A stretch of 64,000 bases of DNA from Mesorhizobium sangaii. Lineage in GTDB: Bacteria; Pseudomonadota; Alphaproteobacteria; Rhizobiales; Rhizobiaceae. Below, one piece after another: positions 54,202 through 63,262 of this stretch. The stretch spans positions 558,001-622,000 of the forward strand of contig NZ_JACHEF010000002.1 in NCBI RefSeq assembly GCF_014207355.1. The letters run 5' to 3'. How positions within the stretch are numbered: position 1 is the first letter of the stretch; each line of letters opens with the position of its first letter. Position numbers and translations under genes: made by a program. The notes beneath the pieces are model-generated. The model saw nothing but the letters and a program-made list of their open reading frames with translations. It was not told where the DNA came from and made no database searches.

Positions 54202-54233
54202 TGATGCTTGAAACATCACAATGATGGTATTAT
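54202..54233 (+). promoter_or_regulatory. Dyads and -10-like box upstream of XRE gene
   Basis: TGATG-N7-CATCA (54202-54218), a third TGATG at 54222 and TATTAT (54228-54233) lie 40-70 bp before the XRE start. An autoregulatory operator is plausible but unproven. Confidence 0.3.
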
Positions 54234-54270
54234 ACGCTATATCCGCAGACTCAGACGGGGATTTCGGCCG

Positions 54271-54549
54271 ATGATCACTGCCGCGCAGATGCGCGCCGCA
54301 AGGGCGCTGGCCGGCATCGATCAAAAGACGCTAGCCGAACGCGCCGGCGTTTCGCTTCCGACCATCCAGCGCATGGAGGCGAGCGACGGTGTGGTCAGGG
54401 GCGTGGTCGATACGCTGATGAAGGTCATCCAGGCTCTCGACGAGGCCGGGGTGGAGCTGATCGGCGAGAACCAGACCAGCGAGCGCGGCGGCAGGGGCGT
54501 GCGCCTCAAGCCTGTCGTGCAGCCGGATTCAAAGGCTGAGCCGGCATAA
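54271..54549 (+). CDS. Short XRE-type DNA-binding protein
   Basis: From ATG 54271 a 92-residue protein. It has a helix-turn-helix at residues ~3-45 (ITAAQMRAARALAGIDQKTL, AERAGVSLPTIQRMEASDG) and a short C-terminal dimerisation part (LMKVIQALDEAGVELIGEN) seen in many stand-alone XRE regulators. It precedes the SulP gene by 67 bp and may regulate it. Confidence 0.85.
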   Translation: MITAAQMRAARALAGIDQKTLAERAGVSLPTIQRMEASDGVVRGVVDTLMKVIQALDEAGVELIGENQTSERGGRGVRLKPVVQPDSKAEPA

Positions 54550-54616
54550 CGTCGCGACGGCGACCGCCGACAGTCCTGCCGACGATCCCGCCGCCTTCTG
54601 GAGCGGAAACCAGTCC

Positions 54617-56353
54617 ATGGATCAGGCGCAGCGGGCAGTGCATCAACCGGGCCAGAGGTCGGCCCAGAAGTCGGCTAAGCCTACATTTTCGGAATTGTTC
54701 ACGCCAAAGCTGGTGACGGTCTGGCGCGAGGGCTACCATCTGCCGCAGTTCAGGGCCGACTTCATGTCCGGCCTGACCGTCGCCATCGTCGCGTTGCCGC
54801 TGTCGATGGCGATCGCGATTGCCTCGGGCGTGACGCCGGAGCGTGGCCTCTACACCTCGATCATCGGTGGGTTCATCATTTCGGCGCTCGGCGGCAGCCG
54901 CTTCCAGATCGGTGGGCCCGCCGGCGCCTTCATCGTGCTGGTGGCAGCGACGGTGGCCCGGGTCGGCGTCGACGGGCTGTTGCTGGCGACTATGATGGCC
55001 GGCGTTTTCCTGCTCGCCATCGGCTATCTCCGCCTCGGCACTTACATCAAGTTCATCCCCTATCCGGTGACGGTCGGCTTCACCGCCGGCATCGCCGTCA
55101 TCATCTTTTCAGGACAGATCGTCGAATTGTTCGGACTGAAACTTACCGGCAAGGAGCCTGGACCGCTGGTGCCGAAGCTGATGGCGATCGGTGAGGCGGC
55201 CGGCACCATCAACCTCGCCGCGACCTTCGTGGCGGTGTTGACCATCGTCACCATCGCCGGCCTGAAGCGCTGGCGGCCGACATGGCCCGCCATGCTCATC
55301 GCCATCGGCCTGGCCTCGCTGGTGGTGGCGCTGTTAGCGCTGCCAGCGGAGACGATAGGCACCCGCTTCGGCGGCATCCCACGCAGCCTGCAAATGCCTG
55401 CCTTGCCGCCGGTCAGCCTGGGCAGGATGATTGACGTGCTGCCGGATGCCATAGCCTTTGCCCTGCTCGGCGCGATCGAATCGCTGCTGTCGGCCGTAGT
55501 CGCCGATGGTATGACCGGGCGACGGCACCGTTCCAACTGTGAGCTGGTGGCGCAAGGCTTCGCCAACATCGCCTCGGCCCTGTTTGGCGGCATCTGCACC
55601 ACCGGCACCATCGCCCGCACGGCGACCAATGTGCGGGCCGGCGCGCATGGACCGATTTCTGGCATGATCCACTCCGCCATCCTGCTTGCGCTGATGCTGG
55701 TGGCCGCGCCGCTCGCCAGCTACATCCCGCTTGCCGCCCTTGCCGGCGTGCTGGCGGTGGTGTGCTGGAACATGTTCGAGAAGCAGGCTTTCGCCACGCT
55801 GCTGCGCGCGTCGCGCGGCGACGCGCTGGTGCTGATGGTGACCTTCCTGCTCGTCGTCTTCCGCGACTTGACCGAAGGCATCGTCGTCGGCTTCGTGCTG
55901 GGGTCGATCCTGTTCATCGACCGCATGGCCAAGTCGATCGCGGTCGAGGCGGACTTGCCGCTGGTGCAGGAGGATGTCGCCGACAGCAGCGGCCGCGCCT
56001 ATGATGCCAGCGAGGCAAGCGACGTCGACACCGTCGTCTACCGCATTTCGGGCGCGTTCTTCTTCGGCGCCGCATCGACTGTCGGCACCGTGCTCGACCG
56101 CATCGCCGACCAGCGCAAGAATTTCATCCTCGACTGCTCGGCCGTGCCGTTCCTCGATTCGACCGCGGCCAATGTCATCGAGGGCGCCGCCGACAAGGCC
56201 AGGCGCGCCGGTGTCCGCTTCATCATATCGGGCGCCACGCCGCAGACACGACGCATGCTGATCAACCACGGCGTCAAGCGGCCGCTGGTGACCTACGCCG
56301 CCTCGATCCGGGACGCGCGGGCGCAGCTGAACGGGAAACGAGAGACGCAGTAG
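54617..56353 (+). CDS. SulP-family anion transporter with STAS domain
   Basis: The 578-residue protein has the SulP transport core (PQFRADFMSGLTVAIVALPLSMAIAIASG; GGPAGAFIVLVAATVARVG; YIKFIPYPVTVGFTAGIAVIIFS; RTATNVRAGAHGPISG) with about 11-12 helices, and a C-terminal STAS domain from residue ~470 (VVYRISGAFFFGAAST; FILDCSAVPFLDSTAANVI). SulP carriers import sulfate, bicarbonate or dicarboxylates; the substrate is not decided by sequence. No partner carbonic anhydrase gene is adjacent. Confidence 0.93.
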   Translation: MDQAQRAVHQPGQRSAQKSAKPTFSELFTPKLVTVWREGYHLPQFRADFMSGLTVAIVALPLSMAIAIASGVTPERGLYTSIIGGFIISALGGSRFQIGGPAGAFIVLVAATVARVGVDGLLLATMMAGVFLLAIGYLRLGTYIKFIPYPVTVGFTAGIAVIIFSGQIVELFGLKLTGKEPGPLVPKLMAIGEAAGTINLAATFVAVLTIVTIAGLKRWRPTWPAMLIAIGLASLVVALLALPAETIGTRFGGIPRSLQMPALPPVSLGRMIDVLPDAIAFALLGAIESLLSAVVADGMTGRRHRSNCELVAQGFANIASALFGGICTTGTIARTATNVRAGAHGPISGMIHSAILLALMLVAAPLASYIPLAALAGVLAVVCWNMFEKQAFATLLRASRGDALVLMVTFLLVVFRDLTEGIVVGFVLGSILFIDRMAKSIAVEADLPLVQEDVADSSGRAYDASEASDVDTVVYRISGAFFFGAASTVGTVLDRIADQRKNFILDCSAVPFLDSTAANVIEGAADKARRAGVRFIISGATPQTRRMLINHGVKRPLVTYAASIRDARAQLNGKRETQ

Positions 56354-56492
56354 GGGTCGGGATCTGCCGGCCGGTGACGCGCCTTGCGCCTCAACCGTCG
56401 AAGAAATTTGCGGGACGATGTCGATTTCCGTAGACCCCGTTCGTCGTTTCGATGCCAGGCCGTTGAGGCAGGCTCAAAACAGGAGACAGACG

Positions 56493-56864
56493 ATGCGAGT
56501 GATGGTGTTCGTGAAGGCGACCGAAGACAGCGAAAAGGGCTTTGCTCCTACGCCGGAGACGATGGCGATGATGCAGGCGATGGGCAAGTACAATGACGAG
56601 CTGCGCAATGCCGGCATCCTGCTCACCGCCGACGGCCTCAAGCCCTCCTCGGAAGGCAAGCGTATTGCGTTCGATGGTCCCGGGCGCAGGGTCATCGACG
56701 GGCCTTTCGCCGAGACTCGCGAGCTGGTCGCCGGCTTCTGGCTTTGGGAAGTCAAGGACATGGATGAGGCGGTGGCCTGGGTGAAGCGCTGCCCCAACCC
56801 CATGCCGGGACCAAGCGAGATCGAAATCCGGCCGCTGTACGAGATGGCCGATTGGCAGGAGTAG
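56493..56864 (+). CDS. YCII-related (DGPF) protein
   Basis: From ATG 56493 (AGGAGACAGACG upstream) a 123-residue protein with the YCII/DGPF fold: MRVMVFVKATEDSEKGF, the DGPFAETRELVAGFWLWEV signature and PMPGPSEIEIRPLYEM. These proteins are routinely encoded next to ECF42 sigma factors, as here, and are thought to be part of that regulon. Its enzymatic role is unknown. Confidence 0.92.
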   Translation: MRVMVFVKATEDSEKGFAPTPETMAMMQAMGKYNDELRNAGILLTADGLKPSSEGKRIAFDGPGRRVIDGPFAETRELVAGFWLWEVKDMDEAVAWVKRCPNPMPGPSEIEIRPLYEMADWQE

Positions 56865-56979
56865 CTGACGCCGGAGGTCATGGAATCCATGACCGACCCG
56901 CGCGAAGCTCAGCGGCACCAGCGACTGTCGGCCGGAGCCTGCTTGCCTGCCTTATAGCTCTGGCGGACAATGCGGCGGC

Positions 56980-58245
56980 ATGACTGCAGGCGAGACGCAC
57001 CAGGCGATCGAAGCGATTTTTCGCATTGAACGGGCCCGGCTCATCGCCGGTCTGGCCCGCGTCGTGCGCAATGTCGACCTTGCGGAGGAACTGGCACAGG
57101 ACGCCCTGGTCATTGCCTTGTCGCAATGGCCCGGGACCGGTGTCCCAGCCAATCCCGGCGCCTGGCTGATGACGGTGGCCAAACGCCGGGCCATCGACGC
57201 GATCCGTCGCGACAAGATGCGCGTGCGCAAGCATGAGGAGATCGCGCGCGAGCTGGACGGCGAGGTCGACGACACGCCCGGGATGATCGAAGCGGCCATG
57301 AACGACGATCTTGGCGACGAGCTGCTGGGCCTCATCTTCACGGCCTGCCATCCCGTGCTTTCGGCCGATGCCCGCGCGGCGCTCACGCTGCGTGTCATCG
57401 GCGGTCTGACGACGGACGAGATCGCCCGTGCCTTCCTCTCGACTGGGGCGGCGATCGCCCAGCGCATCGTTCGCGCCAAGAGGACGATCGGCAAGGCCGG
57501 ATTGAGTTTCGAGGTGCCGCGCGGCGTCGAGCGAATGGCGCGGCTCTCCTCGGTGCTGGAGGTCATCTACCTCATCTTCAATGAAGGCTATGCCGCCACG
57601 GTGGGCGACGATCTTGTCCGGCCGGGCCTCTGCCGGGAAGCGCAACGGCTGGGCCGCATGCTGGCGGGGCTGATGCCCGACGATGCCGAAGTGTTCGGCC
57701 TGCTGGCCCTGATGGAAATCCAGGCGTCGCGCCTGCCGGCACGCCTCGGCCCGGACGGTGCCCTGGTGCCGCTGACCGGGCAGGATCGCGCACGCTGGGA
57801 CCAGTTGCTGATCCGCAGGGGCCTTGACGCGCTGGCCCGCGCCGAGGCGCTCGGGGGCGATGGCCCCTATGCATTGCAAGCCGCGCTCGCGGCCTGCCAT
57901 GCGCGCGCACGCAGTCCGGCCGATACCGACTGGCCCCGCATCGCGGCGCTCTACGACCGGCTGCGGGCCGTGATGCCCACGCCGGTGGTCGATCTCAATC
58001 GAGCGGTCGCCCACAGCATGGCCTTCGGGCCCGAAGCGGGCTTGCGGCTGGTGGACGAGATCGCCGACGCCGCCGCGCTGCGCAACTATGCGCCATTGCC
58101 GGCGGCGAGGGGCGACTTCCTGTTTCGGGCCGGCCGGCTGGCCGAGGCCCGCTCCGAATTCGAGACCGCGGCCAAACTGACCCGCAACATGCGGGAAGCC
58201 GCCTTTCTCCTCGCCCGGGCGGACGCTTGCGCTGAGAACGGCTAG
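56980..58245 (+). CDS. ECF42-type RNA polymerase sigma factor
   Basis: The 421-residue protein has sigma2 ([36 protein letters not shown]) and sigma4 ([30 protein letters not shown]) regions, followed by a long C-terminal extension of DUF6596/TPR type ([39 protein letters not shown]). This extension defines ECF42, in which it replaces an anti-sigma factor. The DGPF gene upstream is the typical partner. No conventional anti-sigma gene is present. Confidence 0.93.
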   Translation: MTAGETHQAIEAIFRIERARLIAGLARVVRNVDLAEELAQDALVIALSQWPGTGVPANPGAWLMTVAKRRAIDAIRRDKMRVRKHEEIARELDGEVDDTPGMIEAAMNDDLGDELLGLIFTACHPVLSADARAALTLRVIGGLTTDEIARAFLSTGAAIAQRIVRAKRTIGKAGLSFEVPRGVERMARLSSVLEVIYLIFNEGYAATVGDDLVRPGLCREAQRLGRMLAGLMPDDAEVFGLLALMEIQASRLPARLGPDGALVPLTGQDRARWDQLLIRRGLDALARAEALGGDGPYALQAALAACHARARSPADTDWPRIAALYDRLRAVMPTPVVDLNRAVAHSMAFGPEAGLRLVDEIADAAALRNYAPLPAARGDFLFRAGRLAEARSEFETAAKLTRNMREAAFLLARADACAENG

Positions 58246-58661
58246 GCCGAGAGGGACGGGTTGGTGTTAGGCGGCAGCGCCTCTTCCGCCTCATGATCGT
58301 CCGGAAGACTATCGCCGTTCACTGCCAGCGGCCGTCCGATCCAGATCGGATCGACCAGATGGTCGCGCCGCGGGTTGGTCGTGTTCGGATGGATGAGTAC
58401 GCTGAGACCCCTATGGTTCAGCATCAGCCACGGAACGAGTGAGGCGAAAACCTCGTTGGCAAATGAGACCTGGTACATTGCCTGATCATGCGGCCCAACG
58501 TTCTGCTCATGCCAATTGCCCAGGCGCACGCGGAAACGCTCGCCGATGCGAAGGCGCAGCCATTCGGCAAGGTGTCGCTCGCCTTGCCCGTCGTAGTAGA
58601 TATGGGCATGATAGCTGGCAATCTCGGCAAGCGGCCTTGGACTGGCGGCGTCTTCGTTCAC
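58242..58661 (-). CDS. DOPA 4,5-dioxygenase family protein
   Basis: Starting at GTG 58661, behind GAAGGAGA, the 139-residue product has the DOPA dioxygenase-like fold: [22 protein letters not shown] at the N-terminus, [43 protein letters not shown] with conserved His residues, and [14 protein letters not shown]. Relatives cleave the ring of DOPA or caffeate. A frame to 58826 adds an unrelated extension and was trimmed. Substrate unknown; the stop overlaps the ECF42 stop region by 4 bp. Confidence 0.85.
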   Translation of the reverse strand: MNEDAASPRPLAEIASYHAHIYYDGQGERHLAEWLRLRIGERFRVRLGNWHEQNVGPHDQAMYQVSFANEVFASLVPWLMLNHRGLSVLIHPNTTNPRRDHLVDPIWIGRPLAVNGDSLPDDHEAEEALPPNTNPSLSA

Positions 58662-58860
58662 GTCGATAGTCTCCTTCGATGATTGTCGCTTTCGGCGCAA
58701 CTGTACCCGAAGCACGGACGCCTTGTCTGCAACTGGTGCGGGTTCGTTCGAGTTCGGTCCGGTTTGTCTGTCTCTCCCAGGATAGCACATCGGGCTTGGG
58801 ATTTTTCCCCTAGGTGTTGACGGCACGCGGGACTAGCATGGGGCTCACTGGGGGTGTGCG

Positions 58861-60438
58861 ATGGCAGACGTCTCGATACGCCGCGCGGACTTCATGATGG
58901 TCCTGGCCTATGCTTCGGACCTCGCCACCGGTCATTCTCGCGACTTCGCGCTGAAATCCTGCGTGCTTGCAATGCGGATCGCCGAGCTTGCCGGTGTTTC
59001 CGATGAAGTTCGGCGCAATGCCTACCACCAGTCGATGCTGCGCTATGTCGGCTGCAATGCCGACACGGACCTGCTGTCGGCCACCTTCGGCGACGAAATC
59101 GCACTCCGCCAGGATCTTGTCGGTCTCGACATGGGCAACCGTGCGGAACTGGGCAGGGTCTTCGTGCAGGCCTTCAAGCGGTTCTACTACGATCTCGACC
59201 CTGACGCGCAGGCCAGGGCGATCGAGGCCGCGATGTCGCAGGCGCTCGCGGTGGCCCGCCCGGTGCTGACAGCGCATTGCGAGGTTGCGCAGCGGATCGG
59301 CGAGCGGCTCGGCCTGTCCGACGAGATCCGGCGCAATCTTGGACAGATCTACGAACGCTGGGACGGCAAAGGCCTGCCGCGCGGGCTGAGCGGCGAGGAT
59401 GTCCTGCCGGCCGTGCGGCTGATCACATTGGCGCAGGATGCGATTGCGCTCAGCGATGCCATCGGCATCGACGGGATGGCCGAGACCATCGCCAGTCGCG
59501 GCGATGGCCCATACGAAGCGGAACTGGCCCGGCTCGTCGCGGCCAACGCGGCGGCGCTGATGGAGGGCATCGGCGCGACGGTCGACCGCGAGACCATTTT
59601 GGCGCTTGAGCCCGATCCGCCGGTGACCCTGGATGAGGCGGCTTGCGATGAGGCTTTCCTCGCCATCGCCGACATGATCGACATGCGCATGCCGTTCACG
59701 CATGGTCATTCGCGGATGGTGGCGGAACTGGCGGAGGGCGCAGGACAAGGGATCGGGCTGCCCGCCGCTGACGTTCGCGCGCTGCGCTGGTCGGGCTGCA
59801 TCCATGATATCGGCGAACTGGTGGTGCCGGTGGCGACCTGGATGCGCAACGGCCCGCTGTCGGTTCGCGAGCGCGACGCGGCACAGCTGCACGCCTATTA
59901 CGGCGAACGGGCGCTGGCCTCGTTCGGCCGCGAAGGCGATGCGATGGGCGCCCTTGTGCTTCGCCATCACGAACGTCTGGATGGCTCGGGCTATCACCGC
60001 AAGGTCGGCGCTTCCGACCTGTCGCCTGCGGCAAGGATCCTGGCTGCTGCCGAAGCATTCCAGACGTCGCGGGAGGAACGTCCGCACCGCAAGGCGCTGC
60101 CTAGTGAGGCGGCGGCGGCACAGTTGCGCGCAGCCGTTCGTGAGGGCTGCATCTGCCCCGACGCCGCCGAGGCCGTGTTGTCCTTCGCCGGGCAGCCATC
60201 GCGCCGGGTGCCGCCGCGGGCGCTGGCCGGCATGACGCCTCGCGAGATCGAGGTTCTGCGCCTGATCGCCGCTGGCCTCACCGCGAAGGAGGCGGCACGC
60301 AGGCTCGACATCTCGCCCAAGACGGCGGACCACCATATCCAGAGCGTCTATTCAAAGATCGGCGTGACCACCCGCGCCGCCGCCGCGCTCTACGCGGTCG
60401 AGCACGGCCTTATCCGACCGGGCGAAACGCAGGCATAG
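58861..60438 (+). CDS. HD-domain protein fused to LuxR-type HTH
   Basis: The 525-residue protein has two HD-like halves. The C-terminal half keeps metal-binding motifs RWSGCIHDIGELVVP, LVLRHHERLDGSGYHR and ILAAAEAFQT; the N-terminal half is degenerate (IRRNLGQIYERWDGKGLPRGL). It ends in a LuxR helix-turn-helix (MTPREIEVLRLIAAGLTAKEA, SPKTADHHIQSVYSKIG). The HD-GYP part may hydrolyse or bind a cyclic dinucleotide and control DNA binding. It is followed by the 90-residue protein gene and the AmiC-like gene. Confidence 0.88.
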   Translation: MADVSIRRADFMMVLAYASDLATGHSRDFALKSCVLAMRIAELAGVSDEVRRNAYHQSMLRYVGCNADTDLLSATFGDEIALRQDLVGLDMGNRAELGRVFVQAFKRFYYDLDPDAQARAIEAAMSQALAVARPVLTAHCEVAQRIGERLGLSDEIRRNLGQIYERWDGKGLPRGLSGEDVLPAVRLITLAQDAIALSDAIGIDGMAETIASRGDGPYEAELARLVAANAAALMEGIGATVDRETILALEPDPPVTLDEAACDEAFLAIADMIDMRMPFTHGHSRMVAELAEGAGQGIGLPAADVRALRWSGCIHDIGELVVPVATWMRNGPLSVRERDAAQLHAYYGERALASFGREGDAMGALVLRHHERLDGSGYHRKVGASDLSPAARILAAAEAFQTSREERPHRKALPSEAAAAQLRAAVREGCICPDAAEAVLSFAGQPSRRVPPRALAGMTPREIEVLRLIAAGLTAKEAARRLDISPKTADHHIQSVYSKIGVTTRAAAALYAVEHGLIRPGETQA

Positions 60439-60530
60439 GGAATCCACCCCATGTGCACCCGCTCCAGTGCGCGCATCGTGGATCCTGTCGACGGATCAAT
60501 GGTGGCCGCGACTGATAGGAGGGTAAACCG

Positions 60531-60803
60531 ATGCTTCTCGCAACGACCAAGGTGGCGGATGTCGACCGCTTCATCCGGATCTTTTCGACCAAGGGCGCCG
60601 ACAAGCGCCGGCTGCACGGCTCGAACGGCGCAACCGTGTTCCGCGACCCCAGCGAGGCGGACCGCGTCTGGGCCATCTTCGACTGGGATGCCGAGGGCTG
60701 GAAGAATTTCGTGTCGGATCCGGAGGTGCCGGCGATCCTGCAGGAAGCCGGCCATGTCGGCAAGCCGCAGGCCGCACTGCTGCTCGGCCACTACGAGGCC
60801 TGA
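60531..60803 (+). CDS. Small ABM-like hypothetical protein
   Basis: The 90-residue protein (ATG 60531 after GGAGGG) has an alpha-beta pattern of the dimeric barrel type (MLLATTKVADVDRFIRIFST, VWAIFDWDAEGWKNFVSDPE) with no known catalytic motif. Such small proteins are often linked to stress or antibiotic-biosynthesis-monooxygenase folds. It is sandwiched between the HD-LuxR gene and the AmiC-like gene on the same strand, so it probably shares their regulation. Confidence 0.75.
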   Translation: MLLATTKVADVDRFIRIFSTKGADKRRLHGSNGATVFRDPSEADRVWAIFDWDAEGWKNFVSDPEVPAILQEAGHVGKPQAALLLGHYEA

Positions 60804-60883
60804 GGTCCCGCACTGCGCGCCGCCTGGCGTCCGGCGGCGTCCGGCGGCGCGCTTGACCAACCCCCCAGATTTGGAGAAATCAA

Positions 60884-62017
60884 ATGGATCCGAAACCCAT
60901 CAAGATCGGCCTTATCGCCGAACTCACCGGCCCCTTGTCCTTCATGGGCATCGCCAACGCGAATCTCACGACAATGCTCGTCGACGACATCAACGCCGGG
61001 GGCGGTCTTCTCGGCCGGCCGGTGAAGCTGGTCATCGAGGATGGCGAAACCGTCGAAAGCGTTGCCAAGGCAAGGACCGCGAAACTGATCGACGTCGACA
61101 AGGTCGATGTGGTCGTTGGCGGCATCTACAGCTCGACCCGCCAGGCCATCAAGAGCGAGGCGGTAACGCGAGGCAGGACGCTCTATATCTACACCGAGCA
61201 GTACGAGGGACAGGAAAACGATCCCTTGATCTTCTGCACGGGTCCGGTGCCCGCGCAGCAGGTCGAACCGTTGATCCCATGGCTTATGAAAAGCACCGGG
61301 GCGAAGCGGTTCTATTTTCCGTCGGCCGACTACATCTGGCCCCATCTGCTGAACAAGGCGGCAAGCCGGGTGGTGCGCGCCAACGGCGGCGAGATCGTCG
61401 GCGAGGAGTATTTTCCGCTCGACACCGTCGATTTCCGGCGAACGGTGCAGCAGATCATGGCGAGTGGCGCCGACGTGGTCTTCAACACCATCGTCCCGCC
61501 GGGCCTGACGCCATTCCTTGACGAACTGCACAAGGCCGGTTTCGGCAAGCGGGGCGGCAAGATCGTCTGCACCTACTTCGACGAGAACTTCTTCAACCTT
61601 GTGCCGTCCGAGCAGATCGAGGGCCTCTACAGCTGCCTCGACTATTACCAGGAACTCGAGGATCCGTTTGGCCGCGCGCTCTTGCGACGCTACAGCGATC
61701 GATTCCCCGGCAGCGCGATGCTGACCGCCGGCAGCGGCTGCACCGGCCACTACCGCGCGATCAGGATGTGGGAAGCGGCAGTGAAGGAGGCCGGCACGGT
61801 GGAGCGCGACGCGGTCATCCGGGCGCTCGATCACGCCCGCATAAGCGAGGGGCCTGGCGGCCCTGCCAAAATGGTTCCGGGCCAGCACCATGTTTGCATG
61901 AACATGTACATCGCACAGGCGCAGGGCGGTCGATTCCGGGTGGTGAAGAACTTGGGTCCGATCGATCCCAACGAGCGCGTGCTTAGCGACGAATTCCAGC
62001 CAAGCAAGGCGGGGTGA
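60884..62017 (+). CDS. AmiC-like amide/urea-type periplasmic-binding-fold protein without signal peptide
   Basis: The 377-residue protein has the two-lobe leucine/amide binding fold: IKIGLIAELTGPLSFMGIANA, YIYTEQYEGQENDPLIFCTGP, DYIWPHLLNKAASRVV, ADVVFNTIVPPGLTPFLDEL. The start is the charged MDPKPIKIGL, so no signal peptide is present. AmiC of Pseudomonas is the best-known cytosolic member; it senses amides and releases an antiterminator. A similar cytosolic sensor role is inferred. Transport partner genes (amide/urea permeases) are absent. Confidence 0.82.
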   Translation: MDPKPIKIGLIAELTGPLSFMGIANANLTTMLVDDINAGGGLLGRPVKLVIEDGETVESVAKARTAKLIDVDKVDVVVGGIYSSTRQAIKSEAVTRGRTLYIYTEQYEGQENDPLIFCTGPVPAQQVEPLIPWLMKSTGAKRFYFPSADYIWPHLLNKAASRVVRANGGEIVGEEYFPLDTVDFRRTVQQIMASGADVVFNTIVPPGLTPFLDELHKAGFGKRGGKIVCTYFDENFFNLVPSEQIEGLYSCLDYYQELEDPFGRALLRRYSDRFPGSAMLTAGSGCTGHYRAIRMWEAAVKEAGTVERDAVIRALDHARISEGPGGPAKMVPGQHHVCMNMYIAQAQGGRFRVVKNLGPIDPNERVLSDEFQPSKAG

Positions 62018-62237
62018 CTGGGCGGCGGGGCGGCTTCCTGTTTCGGGCCGGGCGACCGGCGGCTCCAAGACCGAAAGCCGCCAGTCCGTTCCCGGCCCTG
62101 GGCTGCCGGTCTGAAAAGCGCCTGTTTCAGACATTTTGGGATCTATTGCGAAGACATGGAAGCGGACATTGGTCCCTGCATTCGCTAAACCACCAAACGA
62201 TTTGCCCTTCATGCCGAGCTCGGCAGGACGAGAACTC

Positions 62238-63134
62238 ATGATGCATGACGATCAGGTCTCTATCGACATCGATATCGCCCGCCAGATGATCCGCGATCAG
62301 TTTCCCCAGTATCGTCATGAGGACATCACCCCGGTCAGATCGTCGGGAACCGTCAATGCCATCTTCCGCATTGGCTCGAAGAGCACGGCGCGGTTCCCAC
62401 TGCGGGCGATGAATCCGGCCGAATGCGCCGATATGCTTCGGTCGGAGGCCGCCGCTATGGTCGAGCTTGGAGAACATTGCCTGTTTCCGACGCCTCAACC
62501 GATTGGGCTCGGCGAGCCAGGTCCCCACTATCCAATGCCATGGGCATTGCAAACGTGGATTGAAGGCGAGGTCGCCACGCCGCAAGGGCTAAGCGGATCG
62601 ACGACGTTCGCCCTGGACCTTGGACACCTCGTGGCATCGTTGCGCCAAGCGGACACACGGGGCCGACCCTTCGATGGGCAAGGACGTGGTGGACAACTCT
62701 CCGATCATGACGATTGGATGAATGTTTGCTTTGAAAACAGCGAGGGCCTTCTCGATGTGATCAGACTGCGCGATTTGTGGGCTCGCTTCCGCGAGTTGCC
62801 ATCCGCTGGGCCTGTCGTGATGAGTCATAAGGACCTTATCCCAGCAAACCTTCTCGTGCAGGGCGAGCGTCTTGTCGGAGTGCTTGATGGCGGCAGTTTC
62901 GGACCAGCCGACCCGTCGCTGGATTTGGTCGTCGCGTGGCATCTTCTGGACCGCGAGCGAAGGACGACCTTTCGGTGGGGCCTTCAAGTTGAGGACCTTT
63001 GGTGGAAGCGTGGTGCTGCTTGGGCATTCCAGCAGGCAATGGGTCTCGTCTGGTATTACCATCGCACCAACCCCGCCATGAGTGCGCTGGGGCGCAGCAC
63101 GATCTCTCGCATTCTCGATGATCCCGACATCTGA
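62238..63134 (+). CDS. Aminoglycoside phosphotransferase (APH)-like kinase
   Basis: From ATG 62238 the ~298-residue product has the APH fold: N-lobe VNAIFRIGSKSTARFPL, hinge MPWALQTWIEGEVATPQG, catalytic loop VVMSHKDLIPANLL (the expected H-x-D-x4-N) near residue 198 and LVGVLDGGSFGPADPSLDLV, where the metal-binding D-x-G is DGG. Members phosphorylate aminoglycosides, homoserine, choline or other small molecules. The true substrate is unknown, so resistance should not be assumed. Confidence 0.85.
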   Translation: MMHDDQVSIDIDIARQMIRDQFPQYRHEDITPVRSSGTVNAIFRIGSKSTARFPLRAMNPAECADMLRSEAAAMVELGEHCLFPTPQPIGLGEPGPHYPMPWALQTWIEGEVATPQGLSGSTTFALDLGHLVASLRQADTRGRPFDGQGRGGQLSDHDDWMNVCFENSEGLLDVIRLRDLWARFRELPSAGPVVMSHKDLIPANLLVQGERLVGVLDGGSFGPADPSLDLVVAWHLLDRERRTTFRWGLQVEDLWWKRGAAWAFQQAMGLVWYYHRTNPAMSALGRSTISRILDDPDI

Positions 63135-63262
63135 ACTCTGGTAGTCGGCGCGCGCCATTCCGGAACTCGCTCTGGCACAACCCGCTCCGGATTGACCGCC
63201 TCTGTCGCTTGGCGAAAGTTTCACCGCGTGTGTTATGCAGAGCGCAAGCGGAGGCGGAAAAC

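Noticed and set aside
62238..63134. Antibiotic-resistance gene
   Set aside because: Only the general APH fold is visible; no similarity to a specific resistance enzyme could be shown.
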